Shown here: positions 16,399 to 26,404 of the stretch, piece by piece
Numbering within the stretch: position 1 is the stretch's first letter
Layout: each line of letters begins with the position of its first letter
From: Lewinellaceae bacterium
Lineage (GTDB): Bacteria; Bacteroidota; Bacteroidia; Chitinophagales; Saprospiraceae
Direction: 5' to 3'
Assembly: GCA_020636105.1 (NCBI GenBank)
Contig: JACJYL010000001.1
Span: forward strand, 3,906,001 to 3,970,000
DNA: 64,000 nt
The notes under the pieces: generated by a model
What the model saw: the letters and a program-made list of their open reading frames with translations, nothing else
The model's database searches: none
What the model was told of the DNA's origin: nothing
Made by a program: the position numbers and the translations under genes

Positions 16399-17896
16399 CG
16401 TAACCTTCAGGCCTTTCAAATTGAAATTTTGAAGCATCCAGCTCCATTATTTTTCGGAAGGTGTCGCTGGTCCTGATGAAATATTCTATGTCAAAGAATT
16501 TTTTTCCTGTGGTTCGTTCCTCTATAAACCCGAACCAGTTTAAAAATCGTGAAAAGACTCTTGTATGGATACAATTTTGAGTATATTTTTCCGCCGAATG
16601 GTATAAGCTACGGGGTTCGATAGCCTCTAAAATAAAGGGGAACGCCAAAAGGTATTTTTCGACATAAAACTGCAAGTTTCTTTCTTCTTTGCCATATTGG
16701 AGTAACAGATAGAGCAGATACCCGAAAGTATTCTGAATATGCCCGTTGTCCTCGTATAAGTCGTGATATTCCCAATTAAATTTTTGATAGTAGGTCTGGA
16801 AAATGGCTCTAAAAAGCAAGTCCGGTTTGTCCAGTAATTTTTTGCCTTTGGCCGTCAGCGAAACCTTACCATGCCGCTTTTTTGTGATGCCGGCCAGGTC
16901 TGCGATGATGCGGACAGTTTGGAGCACTATACTGTCAGATTCTTTGTTCAATTTTACAGTACCTTTTTCGATATGGCCTTCATTAATAATGCCTAATGCG
17001 TAGAGGTCCTTGCATGTTTTTACCTGTAAATTGCCTTTAGGAGTCAGCTTCATCTGCCCGGCTTCCTCAACCATTTTCAAGTAGGCGGTTATCAGTTTAA
17101 AAAAGGGCACTTCCTGGGTAAAAACGTTTTTGTCGACAGGCACTTTCCATTGGATGGGAGAAACATCCTCGAAAGGCTGGTATAAAATGTGGTGCATGTC
17201 CTGGGGCGAAAGATTGTCAATTTCAGGCATGGGTTGACGATTTTCAAACGCCATGAATGCCTCTAATTCTTCCTGGAAAAAATCAAGTTCTTCGTCCGTT
17301 GGTATTTCCGATTCCTCGGGATCAATGTGAGCATGAGCTTTTATTTTTTCATCCACAGGCAGCTGTGAAATAACGCCATTTTGAGCAACAATCCTGTTGA
17401 AATCATGCATGATTGATTCTTTCATTCCAGGACCAATGAGGATAGGATAGGAAGAAATTATTCCGTCGTATATAATTTTGTCCTTAAAAGGCAGCAATAC
17501 AGCTTCCACCATTACCGGTAAATTATTTCCCCAAAACATTTCAAACGGATCACTCAAGGCCAAAACCTCATAGGCAAACTGGTCATCCATAAAAATGGCA
17601 TGTTCAGAAGTCAATTTTACGACGACAAAAGTTCCTTTGGTAAAATGCTTGAACTGCTGAATGAGTTCAATATCTTCCTTTGAGAGCTCCTTTGAAAATT
17701 CATGGATAAATTCATCCAGCAAATGAAGGTTTTCGTATAATGCCTCTCTAATGGGGTATTTTTTTTCCACTGACCACCCAAGGAATTTTTCAAGAGTGGT
17801 ATTTTTTGGAAAAAGAGCCAGTTTTTTGCCGGCGAAATAAATTAATTTTGGGTGAATGCGAATGTATTGGTTGTATTCCTGTTCATTTAATCTCAT
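16394..17896 (-). CDS. Unrecognised protein, 500 aa, possible winged-helix segment near the C-terminus
   Basis: ATG at 17896. Soluble, no signal peptide. Residues 85-190 form an alpha/beta region (GTFVVVKLTSEHAIFMDD, then MVEAVLLPFKDKIIYDGII) that resembles the uncharacterised N-terminal module seen in several pRiA4b ORF3-associated or SEC-C-associated proteins. Residues about 280-350 look like a winged helix (LTPKGNLQVKTCKDLYALG, then GKVSLTAKGKKLLDKP). An acidic linker is at about 200-225. The function is unknown. The last codons and the TGA at 16394-16396 fall inside the upstream edge of the DUF1295 relic, so the present C-terminus may have been changed by that rearrangement. Confidence 0.8.
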   Translation of the reverse strand: MRLNEQEYNQYIRIHPKLIYFAGKKLALFPKNTTLEKFLGWSVEKKYPIREALYENLHLLDEFIHEFSKELSKEDIELIQQFKHFTKGTFVVVKLTSEHAIFMDDQFAYEVLALSDPFEMFWGNNLPVMVEAVLLPFKDKIIYDGIISSYPILIGPGMKESIMHDFNRIVAQNGVISQLPVDEKIKAHAHIDPEESEIPTDEELDFFQEELEAFMAFENRQPMPEIDNLSPQDMHHILYQPFEDVSPIQWKVPVDKNVFTQEVPFFKLITAYLKMVEEAGQMKLTPKGNLQVKTCKDLYALGIINEGHIEKGTVKLNKESDSIVLQTVRIIADLAGITKKRHGKVSLTAKGKKLLDKPDLLFRAIFQTYYQKFNWEYHDLYEDNGHIQNTFGYLLYLLLQYGKEERNLQFYVEKYLLAFPFILEAIEPRSLYHSAEKYTQNCIHTRVFSRFLNWFGFIEERTTGKKFFDIEYFIRTSDTFRKIMELDASKFQFERPEGYA

Positions 17897-18051
17897 GATT
17901 CCTGGTTTGTATTGCCAACGGTGAAACTAAACTGTAAAATACTCTTTCAGCAACAAATATTCCTGTTATTGACGATATTATTGATTATTTTTTGTGGAGC
18001 TCGTAAATGTTCATCGCCATTTCTAAACGAAATATTTCGAGCCATTATACC

Positions 18052-18059
18052 TATATTTG
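18052..18059 (+). promoter_or_regulatory. TAnnTTTG-type -7 element before the M64 peptidase gene
   Basis: TATATTTG matches the Bacteroidota primary sigma -7 consensus TAnnTTTG. It lies 26 bases before the ATG at 18085 and downstream of the in-frame ATG at 18007, which supports 18085 as the real start. Confidence 0.55.
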
Positions 18060-18084
18060 TTTTTATTCAACAACCTGTATATCA

Positions 18085-21000
18085 ATGACAACCCGTATCA
18101 CAACATCACTTTCCATTTTTTTCCTTTTCCTGTTTTTGACACCACATGCTTTCAGCCAATGTGATTTCAATGAAGTGACCATTACTTCCACAACCGGGGA
18201 GTATGCCGATGAAATGAGCTGGCAACTACATGATAGTAATGGTTTGTTGATTACTCAATTCCAGGGAGAACAGAATGCCACTACTACTCAGGAAGTGGTT
18301 TGCCTGATGGATGGTTGTTATGTGTTTACCGCCAGCGACAGTTACGGCGATGGCTGGAACGGAGGTTCTGTCCATTTGGAATGGGAGAACTCGTCAGAAA
18401 ATTTTGGCCTTGATATTGGAACCGGTCAGGTATTTTATTTTGGGATCAATGCAACCGACTGTATCCCTGAAATTTTGGGATGTACGGATCCCAATGCTTT
18501 CAATTACGATCCTTTGGCAACCGTAGATGACGGTTCTTGTATAACGCTGGAGGGTATTGTCGATGTTCAATCGTTTGATACCTTATTGTACTCGGGCCCC
18601 AAAGACAACCGGATCAACTTTGTAATCCAAAATCGTACGTCTGCCAATCCAAACGACAATTTTACCAATGCCCAGGAATTACGCAGTCGGTTGGAGCTGA
18701 ATTTTCTTCCTTCTTTTGATTTCAATGATCCGGGGGCAAAGATGCCTTACGCACAGTATAAAAACTTTTTCAACCTTTATGCCGCCTGGTGGCCCGATGC
18801 GCCGGGCGATCATACCTGGTGGAGTTTCAACATCATCCAGCAACTTAGGAATGAAATATTTCTCCCTTGGGCCAATGATGAAACGGGTTGGGTCACCTGG
18901 TTTTCTACTTCAAAATATGGAGGAGGTGGTGGTGCCGGCCTGAACCGGGAGGCAAGAGTGGGTGATGGAAAAATGTACGGAACCGATTATGAAACCTTGC
19001 TGCATGAATTCGGCCATACCATGCCGGGTTTGTTGGATGAATATACTTCCAGTGGAGAATGGTCCGGCAACCAGTGTTTTGAGACAGCCAATACGACCGG
19101 CTTTACCCTAAAAGATGAAATCCCCTGGCGAAAATGGATCGACGATGCGACGCCTTTACCGACGCCTTACAACGGAGCCTATGAAAATGTGATCGGGGCT
19201 TTTGAAGGAGGGCTCACCAACTATTTTGGTTGTCATCGCCCCACAGCCAAAGGCTGTTATATGGGCGCCGGCGGTTTTGGGGAAGGGTACGGACAGGATC
19301 TCTGTGCGCCATGTGTGCAAAGGGTGATCTGCTTTTTATACAAATATGTCAACGTCATAGAAAATCCGCAACCGTCTAATCCCGAACTGACCGTAACAGG
19401 AAACCAGACCATCACCTTTTCAGCAGACGTGGTAGCCCCGGAACCTAATACTCAAAAATACGAATGGTTCCTCAATGGAAAACGGATCGCCGAAGGCACC
19501 ACCTCCATTGAGGTGACCTTTGGGCCATGCGCCGATTATAAACTCGTGTTTGCGGTAACTGACACCACTGATCTGGTGCGTTACGATGAAAAATTCGACG
19601 AGACCTACCCAAAACCTTACCGTGAGTTCGTGTGGACCATTGACCAGTCAGCTGTCAATGTTTACAATATGAATGCCACCGTTTCAGCCGTCAATGCTGA
19701 TTGTACCGGAGAAGAGAATGGCCTTGCCGACTTTTCGGTTACTGGAGGGCTCGCGCCATATGAATTCTGGCTGGACGGCGTCCAGGTGTCCAATCCCGCC
19801 ACAGGACTTGCCCCGGGCACCAGTGATTTTACCATCGTGGATGCCAATGGTTGTTCCATTGAACGGAAAGTCCAGCTGGAACAGGATGAAGTGCTGGACC
19901 TGAAAGTCTGTTCCGTGCATGACGGCGGTTGGGAAGTGTCGCTAGAATCCGTTCATTACGATCCCGGAGAACTGGATATTCAATGGTCCACAGGAGCCAC
20001 CGGGCTTACCCTTACCAGTGTGCCTGACGGAGATTATTCCGTTACGGCAACCGTTAACGGCTGTTCGGTCACCAAATCCTTTAGCCTGGTATCCGCTGCT
20101 GAAAATATGACCGTTTCCCATCAATATTTTCCTTCCGAACTGGAACGGAATACCGGAACCATTTATGTTCAGGTCGAAGGCGGGACACCGGCATACCTGA
20201 TCAAGTGGTTCGATCGGCTGACGGGAGATCGTACCGATGATCATCCGGACAATATCATCGCCAGCGGAACTACCTGGGGACATCTGCCCGAAAATGCTTT
20301 TGACGATAACCTGGGGACCAAATGGCTCCATGCCGTAAGCAACGATGCCTGGGTGGGATACGAATTTCCAGAACCGACTACTATTGTACATTACGCCATT
20401 ACATCGGCCGATGATGTGCCCGAGCGTGACCCTAAAGACTGGCGCCTGGAGGGCTCTGATGATGGAAATACCTGGTCCGTACTGGATACACGGACCAATG
20501 AAGATTTTCCCAATCGTTTTCAACGCAGGGTGTTTACCATCGGGACACCCCTGGCTTATAAATTTTGTCGGCTTTTTGTGATGTCGAGTGCCGGGGAAAA
20601 CCAGATACAGCTGCAGGAACTTGAATTCATTGGCACCGATCCTTCTGGACCTTTTGACTATAAACCCGAATTTGACGGTCATTTCACTCGTACCGATCTT
20701 GCCCCCGGAGATTACCGTTATGAGGTGGCCGATGCCTCCTCTGCCTGTAAAGATGCAGAGGTCGGTATGGCGGCCTTTGAAAGTTTTACTGCAAGTGGAC
20801 TTACGGTCGTGCCAGACGGTCAATGTGGTGTGAGGATAGAAAATCCGGATATGGAAATGGATTATTTTTGGTTGTCTGATGAAACAGGAACTGCTTTGTT
20901 GGGAATGGGAGGTTCGTTTACGCCGCCTTCGGAAGGCAACTATTACGTGACGACCGCTCCTGCCGGCACCGGTCAATGGAGCAGCAACCGGAGAGGATTT

Positions 21001-22128
21001 GCGGTAACCATGCCGGAAATACCAGTAGTGCAAGGTCCGGAAGAGGGTATTTATTCCATCGTGGATCCATTGCCCGATGCGGAGTATTTATGGTATGATG
21101 CAGATAATTGCGGAACGCCCGTTCAAACAGGAACTACTTTTGAGCCGGGTATGGAAGCGGGCGAGTATTACGTGGCAGCCAGAAGTGCGGTTCAGTATCC
21201 CGATCCGGTAGATCCGGCAACTGTTCCCGGTTTGTTGCTGAGGATGGATGCTGCTGATCTTAATGGCGACGGCATGATCGATGATCCGGCTCCGGGTACC
21301 AGTTCCATTCTCGACTGGTATTTCCCAACGGGCAATAACTGGGCTCCGGACAACTGGTTTGCTTATCGCTCCAATCATCAAAATGGATTGGGTATTGCCG
21401 ATTGGGCGACCTTGTGGCTACAGCGTCTCCAAAACGCCCAGAATAATTACCAGACGGTGTTGATGGCCTATGAAGAAAATGCCTTGTCATGGGGCGGCAC
21501 TGCGCCCATGGAGGGCCTTTCCGTCAATATTCCACGACATGCCGATGCCTCTCAACTTTTTTCCAACAACGCTCCTGCCACTACACTGAACGGAACCACC
21601 TATCTGAACGGGAAAGTGGTGAACCCGCTGACAACCGCCAACCCCATGAAATTTTGCGTATTGGGTTCCGTATTTACCACGCCTTCATTTGCGGATATTT
21701 TTTATACCGATACGCACTGGGAAGGCAAGGTCGGCGAAATGCTGTTTTACGATCATGCGCTCACCGATGAAGAGATGAAAGGTATTTCAGCCTTTTTGAG
21801 ACAGAAATGGATCAGTACCGCCGAACTGGAAAGCCCAAGGGTTCATATTTCCTGGCCGGGCATTACCGCTTTGGAAGAGGAAGAATTTGTGGTTGAAAAA
21901 GTGAGTATTTATCCTAACCCGGTAGGCGACAGATTAATCATCGAAAGTGGGTTGGATGGGAATTTTCGCCTCAAACTTTTTAATGTGCATGGAGCGTTAT
22001 TAGAGGATCGGATCGTTGACACCCGTAAGGAGGAAATTGATGTGTCCGGGCTCACTGCCGGATTGTATTATATTGAGATAATAGAAAGCGATGGAAAGCG
22101 ACAAGTGGGTAGGTTTGTCAAAATGTAA
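18085..22128 (+). CDS. T9SS-exported M64-family metallopeptidase with discoidin-like and sorting domains
   Basis: An in-frame ATG at 18007 adds 26 residues, but 18085 gives a proper signal peptide (MTTRITTSLSIFFLFLFL…SQ) and follows a TATATTTG promoter element. Mature domains in order: a Bacteroidota beta-domain with SYGDGWNGG (about 25-130); a GCTDPNAFNYDPLA motif; an M64-like catalytic domain with HEFGH at 307-311 and LLDEY shortly after (the zinc site of IgA-peptidase M64 proteins); SprB-like and PKD-like repeats (about 430-700); an F5/8 type C-like sugar-binding module (about 725-852); a LamG-like stretch; and a C-terminal type A sorting domain (SIYPNP…GLYYIEI, residues 1273-1347). It is expected on the cell surface or secreted, degrading proteins. 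Confidence 0.92.
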   Translation: MTTRITTSLSIFFLFLFLTPHAFSQCDFNEVTITSTTGEYADEMSWQLHDSNGLLITQFQGEQNATTTQEVVCLMDGCYVFTASDSYGDGWNGGSVHLEWENSSENFGLDIGTGQVFYFGINATDCIPEILGCTDPNAFNYDPLATVDDGSCITLEGIVDVQSFDTLLYSGPKDNRINFVIQNRTSANPNDNFTNAQELRSRLELNFLPSFDFNDPGAKMPYAQYKNFFNLYAAWWPDAPGDHTWWSFNIIQQLRNEIFLPWANDETGWVTWFSTSKYGGGGGAGLNREARVGDGKMYGTDYETLLHEFGHTMPGLLDEYTSSGEWSGNQCFETANTTGFTLKDEIPWRKWIDDATPLPTPYNGAYENVIGAFEGGLTNYFGCHRPTAKGCYMGAGGFGEGYGQDLCAPCVQRVICFLYKYVNVIENPQPSNPELTVTGNQTITFSADVVAPEPNTQKYEWFLNGKRIAEGTTSIEVTFGPCADYKLVFAVTDTTDLVRYDEKFDETYPKPYREFVWTIDQSAVNVYNMNATVSAVNADCTGEENGLADFSVTGGLAPYEFWLDGVQVSNPATGLAPGTSDFTIVDANGCSIERKVQLEQDEVLDLKVCSVHDGGWEVSLESVHYDPGELDIQWSTGATGLTLTSVPDGDYSVTATVNGCSVTKSFSLVSAAENMTVSHQYFPSELERNTGTIYVQVEGGTPAYLIKWFDRLTGDRTDDHPDNIIASGTTWGHLPENAFDDNLGTKWLHAVSNDAWVGYEFPEPTTIVHYAITSADDVPERDPKDWRLEGSDDGNTWSVLDTRTNEDFPNRFQRRVFTIGTPLAYKFCRLFVMSSAGENQIQLQELEFIGTDPSGPFDYKPEFDGHFTRTDLAPGDYRYEVADASSACKDAEVGMAAFESFTASGLTVVPDGQCGVRIENPDMEMDYFWLSDETGTALLGMGGSFTPPSEGNYYVTTAPAGTGQWSSNRRGFAVTMPEIPVVQGPEEGIYSIVDPLPDAEYLWYDADNCGTPVQTGTTFEPGMEAGEYYVAARSAVQYPDPVDPATVPGLLLRMDAADLNGDGMIDDPAPGTSSILDWYFPTGNNWAPDNWFAYRSNHQNGLGIADWATLWLQRLQNAQNNYQTVLMAYEENALSWGGTAPMEGLSVNIPRHADASQLFSNNAPATTLNGTTYLNGKVVNPLTTANPMKFCVLGSVFTTPSFADIFYTDTHWEGKVGEMLFYDHALTDEEMKGISAFLRQKWISTAELESPRVHISWPGITALEEEEFVVEKVSIYPNPVGDRLIIESGLDGNFRLKLFNVHGALLEDRIVDTRKEEIDVSGLTAGLYYIEIIESDGKRQVGRFVKM

Positions 22129-22271
22129 TGGGTTCCATTTGCAATGCATCTTGTTAATGGTGAATAGTGAATGAATGTTGGGATAAAGGGTAAGGTTTAA
22201 ATGCAAAGTCCGCCAGGGTTACGCAAGGAACACAACGGATTCAATGGTAACGGAATACGATTGATGAAAAC

Positions 22272-22298
22272 GGGATGAGAAAAATCTCTCCCTTTTTT
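22272..22298 (+). terminator. Rho-independent terminator after the M64 gene
   Basis: GGGA-t-GAGA (22272-22280) pairs with TCTC-TCCC (22285-22292) around an aaaa loop, followed by six T. It is placed for the plus-strand M64 gene. A weaker 15-base inverted repeat (22203-22217 with 22306-22320, one mismatch) encloses it. Confidence 0.6.
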
Positions 22299-22408
22299 CA
22301 TTCCTCCTGGCGCACTTTGCGAACCCCCTTGCGCGCCTTGCGTTTAAAAAAGCTTAGTCAAACCGGGGATTACCTGAGAAAACAGAGGCAAGGATCCTGA
22401 TTCATAAG

Positions 22409-22801
22409 TTACGACAAATGGTCGATCACCCGCTTTAACTTTTGCTGAATTTCATAAGCTATGTCCCCCAAATTTTCATTTTCAACGGATATCATCGATG
22501 CGATAGGATCCACTGCGGAAACTTCGATAGCGCCGTTTTTATTTTCCTGCACAATCACATTGCAGGGGAGAAATACGCCGATCTTATCCTCACCTTGTAT
22601 GGCTTTATAGGCGTATTGAGGATTGCAGGCTCCCAGAATTTTATATTTTTTGATATCGACGTCAATTTTCTTTTTCAAAGTGGCCTGGAGATCGATTTCG
22701 TTCAGGACGCCAAAACCTTCTTTTTTTAATTCCGCGGTTACTTGTTCGATAGCGTCATCGAAATGATTGCTGGTAAGAATTTTGCTGAAATAATAAGCCA
22801 T
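22409..22801 (-). CDS. DUF302 domain protein
   Basis: 130 residues, MAYYFSKILTSNHFDDAIEQVTAELKKEGF. The DUF302 pattern is clear: a helix after the first strand, then GVLNEIDLQATLKKK, then ILGACNPQYAYKAIQ and GVFLPCNVIVQE. The family is a small alpha/beta fold of unsettled role, often linked to metal or redox stress. The two conserved cysteines (in GACNP and LPCNV) are present. It is a single-gene unit converging with the M64 gene. Confidence 0.9.
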   Translation of the reverse strand: MAYYFSKILTSNHFDDAIEQVTAELKKEGFGVLNEIDLQATLKKKIDVDIKKYKILGACNPQYAYKAIQGEDKIGVFLPCNVIVQENKNGAIEVSAVDPIASMISVENENLGDIAYEIQQKLKRVIDHLS

Positions 22802-22922
22802 AATGTTGTGTTTACTTGTTAATGAATGGTATAAAATAGAACAATCATTAACCTTGAAGGTTTTACTTTTTGGGAAGTATCCTTAGTAAATTTTTACGCT
22901 TCTTATGCTCCATTTTTTATCA

Positions 22923-23684
22923 CTAAACACCAACCATCCTTTCCCTGTCAAAATCAATGCCCTCCCGGACAAATACATATCCCAATTGATTGGACAACAT
23001 TTCAGTGCCATCAATTTTAAAAGGGGGTTTATTCCTATGACTGTGACCATAAATCCAATAATCAACCTGGCTTTTGGCAATTTCATCTGTCAAATCAACG
23101 CAGAAACCTTCATTGAGCAGACTTCCCATGAATTCCGGAACATTACATTGGAGGCTTGGAAGGTGATGGGTTGCTACAATTGTTTTTAATCCATCGGAAG
23201 TGGAAATTTCTTTTTGCAGCCATTGCCAGGAAGTTTGGAAAAGCTCATTATAACTTTCAATGGTCAATCGTCTGTTTTTGAATTGGATTAGTTTAAAATC
23301 ATTCATGCCGGCTAAAATAGCATGGACTTCTTTCTCAATTTTTGACCACAAAGTAGTGAAGATCAATTTGGTGTCATGGAGGATTCGGGTGGTATTGTTG
23401 ACCAAAAAAACATTTGATTTGACTTGATATTCATAGTCCGTTTCTAAGCAAATTTCAGCATCAAAGCCACCATAAAATTCATGATTCCCGGGGATCAGGA
23501 AAACCTGGTCAAAGTCTTTTGAAACCTGCTCAAAAAAAGGATGGTCCTTAAAATGTCGCCCCAGATGAAAGGTGTCTCCGGCGATGATCAAAATATCTCC
23601 TTTCGGAATCAGCGGATTTCTTTTTAACCAATTCCAGTTTTGGGGAAATTCAAGATGCAGATCAGAACAATACTGTATTTTCAT
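22923..23684 (-). CDS. Calcineurin-like metallophosphoesterase
   Basis: 253 residues. All signature motifs of the metallophosphoesterase fold are present: CSDLHLEF (Asp and His), IAGDTFHLG (Asp), GNHEFYGG (Asn, His), ATHHLPS (His) and YGHSH (His). These bind two metal ions and hydrolyse phosphate esters; the substrate cannot be told from sequence. It is a stand-alone gene whose start faces the repeat array upstream of ligA. Confidence 0.93.
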   Translation of the reverse strand: MKIQYCSDLHLEFPQNWNWLKRNPLIPKGDILIIAGDTFHLGRHFKDHPFFEQVSKDFDQVFLIPGNHEFYGGFDAEICLETDYEYQVKSNVFLVNNTTRILHDTKLIFTTLWSKIEKEVHAILAGMNDFKLIQFKNRRLTIESYNELFQTSWQWLQKEISTSDGLKTIVATHHLPSLQCNVPEFMGSLLNEGFCVDLTDEIAKSQVDYWIYGHSHRNKPPFKIDGTEMLSNQLGYVFVREGIDFDRERMVGV

Positions 23685-23774
23685 AAGCTAAAGATACTCG
23701 TTATAATTTTTTGTCAAATACGATGGAGCACCCTTTTTACGAATCAAACCAATTTGTACTGAATTTTTGTAAAG

Positions 23775-24201
23775 AAAAAAATCCGTTTCTATTCGTCCAA
23801 TCCGTTTTATCCGCGTTCCACCATCCCTTTTTCCTCAAAAAAATCCGTTCACAACCGTCCAATCCGTTTTATCCGCGTTCCACCATTCCTTTTTCCTCAA
23901 AAAAATCCGTTTCTATTCGCCCAATCCGTTTTATCCGCGTTCCACCATCCCTTTTTCCTCAAAAAAATCCGTTCACAACCGTCCAATCCGTTTTATCCGC
24001 GTTCCATCCTCCTTTCCCAAAAAAATCCGTTCTCATTCGCCCAATCCGTTTTATCCGCGTTCCACCATCCCTTTTTCCTCAAAAAAATCCGTTCACAACC
24101 GTCCAATCCGTTTTATCCGCGTTCCACCATTCCTTTTTCCTCAAAAAAATCCGTTTCTATTCGTCCAATCCGTTTTATCCGCGTTCCATTCTCCTTTTCC
24201 C
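23775..24201 (+). repeat. Seven-unit 62-bp tandem array directly upstream of ligA
   Basis: Units start with a run of seven A at 23775, 23837, 23899, 23961, 24019, 24081 and 24143, with a partial eighth at 24202. The period is 62 bases except two shorter steps (58 and 59), where the block caccatcccttttt is replaced by tcctcctttccc or ttctcctttt. Each contains aatccgttttatccgcgttcca. Two variants alternate strictly, one with ttctattcg (or ttctcattcg) and one with ttcacaaccg, so the array probably grew by copying a two-unit block. It is not coding. It happens to be open in the ligA frame. Confidence 0.92.
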
Positions 24202-24268
24202 AAAAAAATATCCCGTTCCCCAAAAATCTTCCCTAAATTCGCAACGAACATCTGCAAGACCTCAATCT

Positions 24269-26404
24269 ATGTACAAAAAAGAAACACAAAAGGCGCTCTA
24301 CGAATTGTCAAAGGCCTACCTGGATGAAAAAAGTGCCGAGCGGCAAAAGCCTTTACAGGATCAGTTGCCGGATCTTCGTGAGTTGATCACTTACCACGAA
24401 TGGCGTTATTATATCCTCAATGATCCTGTCGTTAGTGATTTTGAATACGATACGATTTTCAAACAGCTGGAGGCCATAGAGGAAGCACATCCCGATTGGA
24501 TTACGCCCGATTCTCCGACCCAGCGGGTGTCAGCTGACCTGACGTCGGATTTTCCTTCCGTGGAACACCTCACGCCCATGTTGTCCCTGGGCAATTCCTA
24601 TAATGCCGAGGATCTTATCGATTTCGATCAGCAGATCAAACGACTGCTCAATATGTCTGAGGAGGAGGATATTGAATACGCTGTAGAACCCAAATTTGAT
24701 GGAGGATCTATTGCCCTGGTGTATGAAAATGATGTATTGGTCAGGGCGGCTACCCGCGGAAACGGCGCCGTAGGAGATGACATTACCAACAATGGGAAAG
24801 CGATCTTCTCCATTCCACTCCGGGCTGATTTTTCCAGCGTTGGAATCTCCAGGGTGGAGGTGCGTGGCGAGGTCCTTATCCGTAAGGATCGTTTTGAAGC
24901 CATGAACAAAGAACGGAGCGAAACTGACCAGATGATCTTTGCGAATGCGCGTAATGCAGCCACGGGAGGATTGCGGATGAAAGACCCCCGGGAGGTGGCG
25001 AAGCGAAATCTGGAAGCATTTATTTACACCCTAGGTTATGCGGTGGATAGTGCGGGCGTGGATCGGATGGAACATTTTGCGACCCATAATGAAAGTTTAT
25101 CTTTCCTCTCTTCTATTGGTTTTAAAGTCCCGCAGGCCGAAAGGAAAGTATGTAAGAATATCCGTGAAGCTGTTGATTTTTGCCTGCACTGGCAGGAAAA
25201 ACGCGATACCTACGAATACGAAATCGACGGCATGGTGGTAAAAGTAAATAGCAGGGAATTGCAGGAACGTGCCGGTTATACAAGTCACCATCCCCGGTGG
25301 GCTATTGCGTTCAAATTCCAGGCTAAACAGGCCACCACTAAACTGGAAAGTGTGGAATACCAGGTAGGTAAGATTGGTTCCATCACCCCCGTGGCCAAGG
25401 TGACCCCCGTTCCGCTGGCCGGCGTAACGATATCATCCATCTCCCTGCACAATGCCGATTTTATTGCCGAAAAAGACCTTCACCTCAACGATACTGTTCT
25501 CATCGAAAGGGCGGGAGATGTGATCCCATACATTGTCAAAGCCATGCCCGAATTGAGGGATGGCAGTGAAGAACCCATAGTGTTTCCAAAAGTTTGCCCC
25601 GTCAACACGACGGATACCCCGATCGAGCTGGTGCGAATGGAAGGCGAAGCCGCCTGGCGTTGTCCGAATTGTGTCTGTGGAGCCCAGGATTTGCAGCGGA
25701 TCATCTTTCATGTCTCCAAACCGGCCATGAATATTGACGGCATGGGCAAATCCATTGTTGAGCGTTTTTATGAACTCGGATGGATACGGGATATTGCCGA
25801 TGTGTACCAGCTGGACTATGAAAAAATTGGCCAGCTCGAAGGTTTCGGAGAAAAATCAGCCGAGAATCTGCGTGAGGCTATTGAAAAGGCCAAAAAAAGC
25901 CCGATCCACCGACTCCTGCACAGTCTGACCATTCACCACATGGGACAAAAAGTATCCAAACTACTGGCCCAGGAAATCAATTATGTATTGGATTTGCAAC
26001 ACTGGACTGAGGAGGATTATACCAATATCAAAGACGTAGGTCCCAAGGTAGCCGAAAATGTACGCCGTTTTTTTGCAGATGAGCATAACATTGCCGTGTT
26101 GAAAAAAATGGAGGCTTTGGGCGTGAATATGTACCAGACCGATGAAGATAGACCCCGTGAAATTTCCGGTGATGCGCCTCTCGCCGGCAAGACCATCCTT
26201 TTTACGGGCACACTGGAGCAAATGAGCCGAAAGGAAGCACAGATGAAAGCCGAAGCGGCCGGCGCTCGTAACATTAGTGCAGTAAGTTCAAAACTATCCA
26301 TCCTCGTGGCGGGTGAAAAAGCAGGTTCCAAACTCAAGAAAGCCCAGGCGCTTGGTACGGTGCAGATCCTTACGGAACAGGAGTTTCTGGATTTGGTTGG
26401 TTAA
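24269..26404 (+). CDS. ligA: NAD-dependent DNA ligase LigA
   Basis: Joins nicks in DNA using NAD+. The frame is open upstream to 23711, but that part only translates the tandem array. The ATG at 24269 (MYKKETQKALYELSK) gives 711 residues, slightly longer than the usual ~670. In order: Ia domain (YHEWRYYILNDPVVSDFEYD, which binds NMN); adenylation domain with the catalytic lysine K142 in KFDG; OB fold (GKIGSITPVAKVTPVPLAGV); four-Cys zinc finger (CPVN…CPNCVCG); HhH repeats (GFGEKSAENL, GPKVAENV); and a C-terminal BRCT domain (LAGKTILFTGTLEQMSRKEA). Essential replication and repair enzyme. No operon partner. Confidence 0.97.
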   Translation: MYKKETQKALYELSKAYLDEKSAERQKPLQDQLPDLRELITYHEWRYYILNDPVVSDFEYDTIFKQLEAIEEAHPDWITPDSPTQRVSADLTSDFPSVEHLTPMLSLGNSYNAEDLIDFDQQIKRLLNMSEEEDIEYAVEPKFDGGSIALVYENDVLVRAATRGNGAVGDDITNNGKAIFSIPLRADFSSVGISRVEVRGEVLIRKDRFEAMNKERSETDQMIFANARNAATGGLRMKDPREVAKRNLEAFIYTLGYAVDSAGVDRMEHFATHNESLSFLSSIGFKVPQAERKVCKNIREAVDFCLHWQEKRDTYEYEIDGMVVKVNSRELQERAGYTSHHPRWAIAFKFQAKQATTKLESVEYQVGKIGSITPVAKVTPVPLAGVTISSISLHNADFIAEKDLHLNDTVLIERAGDVIPYIVKAMPELRDGSEEPIVFPKVCPVNTTDTPIELVRMEGEAAWRCPNCVCGAQDLQRIIFHVSKPAMNIDGMGKSIVERFYELGWIRDIADVYQLDYEKIGQLEGFGEKSAENLREAIEKAKKSPIHRLLHSLTIHHMGQKVSKLLAQEINYVLDLQHWTEEDYTNIKDVGPKVAENVRRFFADEHNIAVLKKMEALGVNMYQTDEDRPREISGDAPLAGKTILFTGTLEQMSRKEAQMKAEAAGARNISAVSSKLSILVAGEKAGSKLKKAQALGTVQILTEQEFLDLVG

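Noticed and set aside
19942..21033. 363-residue antisense frame inside the M64 gene
   Set aside because: It is an overlap artefact of a well-supported gene on the other strand. No domain or start context.
23775..24201. CRISPR array
   Set aside because: Units are 62 bases with no unique spacers. All parts of the unit repeat, and no cas genes are near.
23711..24268. Extension of ligA by 186 residues through the repeat array
   Set aside because: The added peptide only translates the 62-bp repeats and is absent from known ligases. The ATG at 24269 starts exactly where ligase homology begins.
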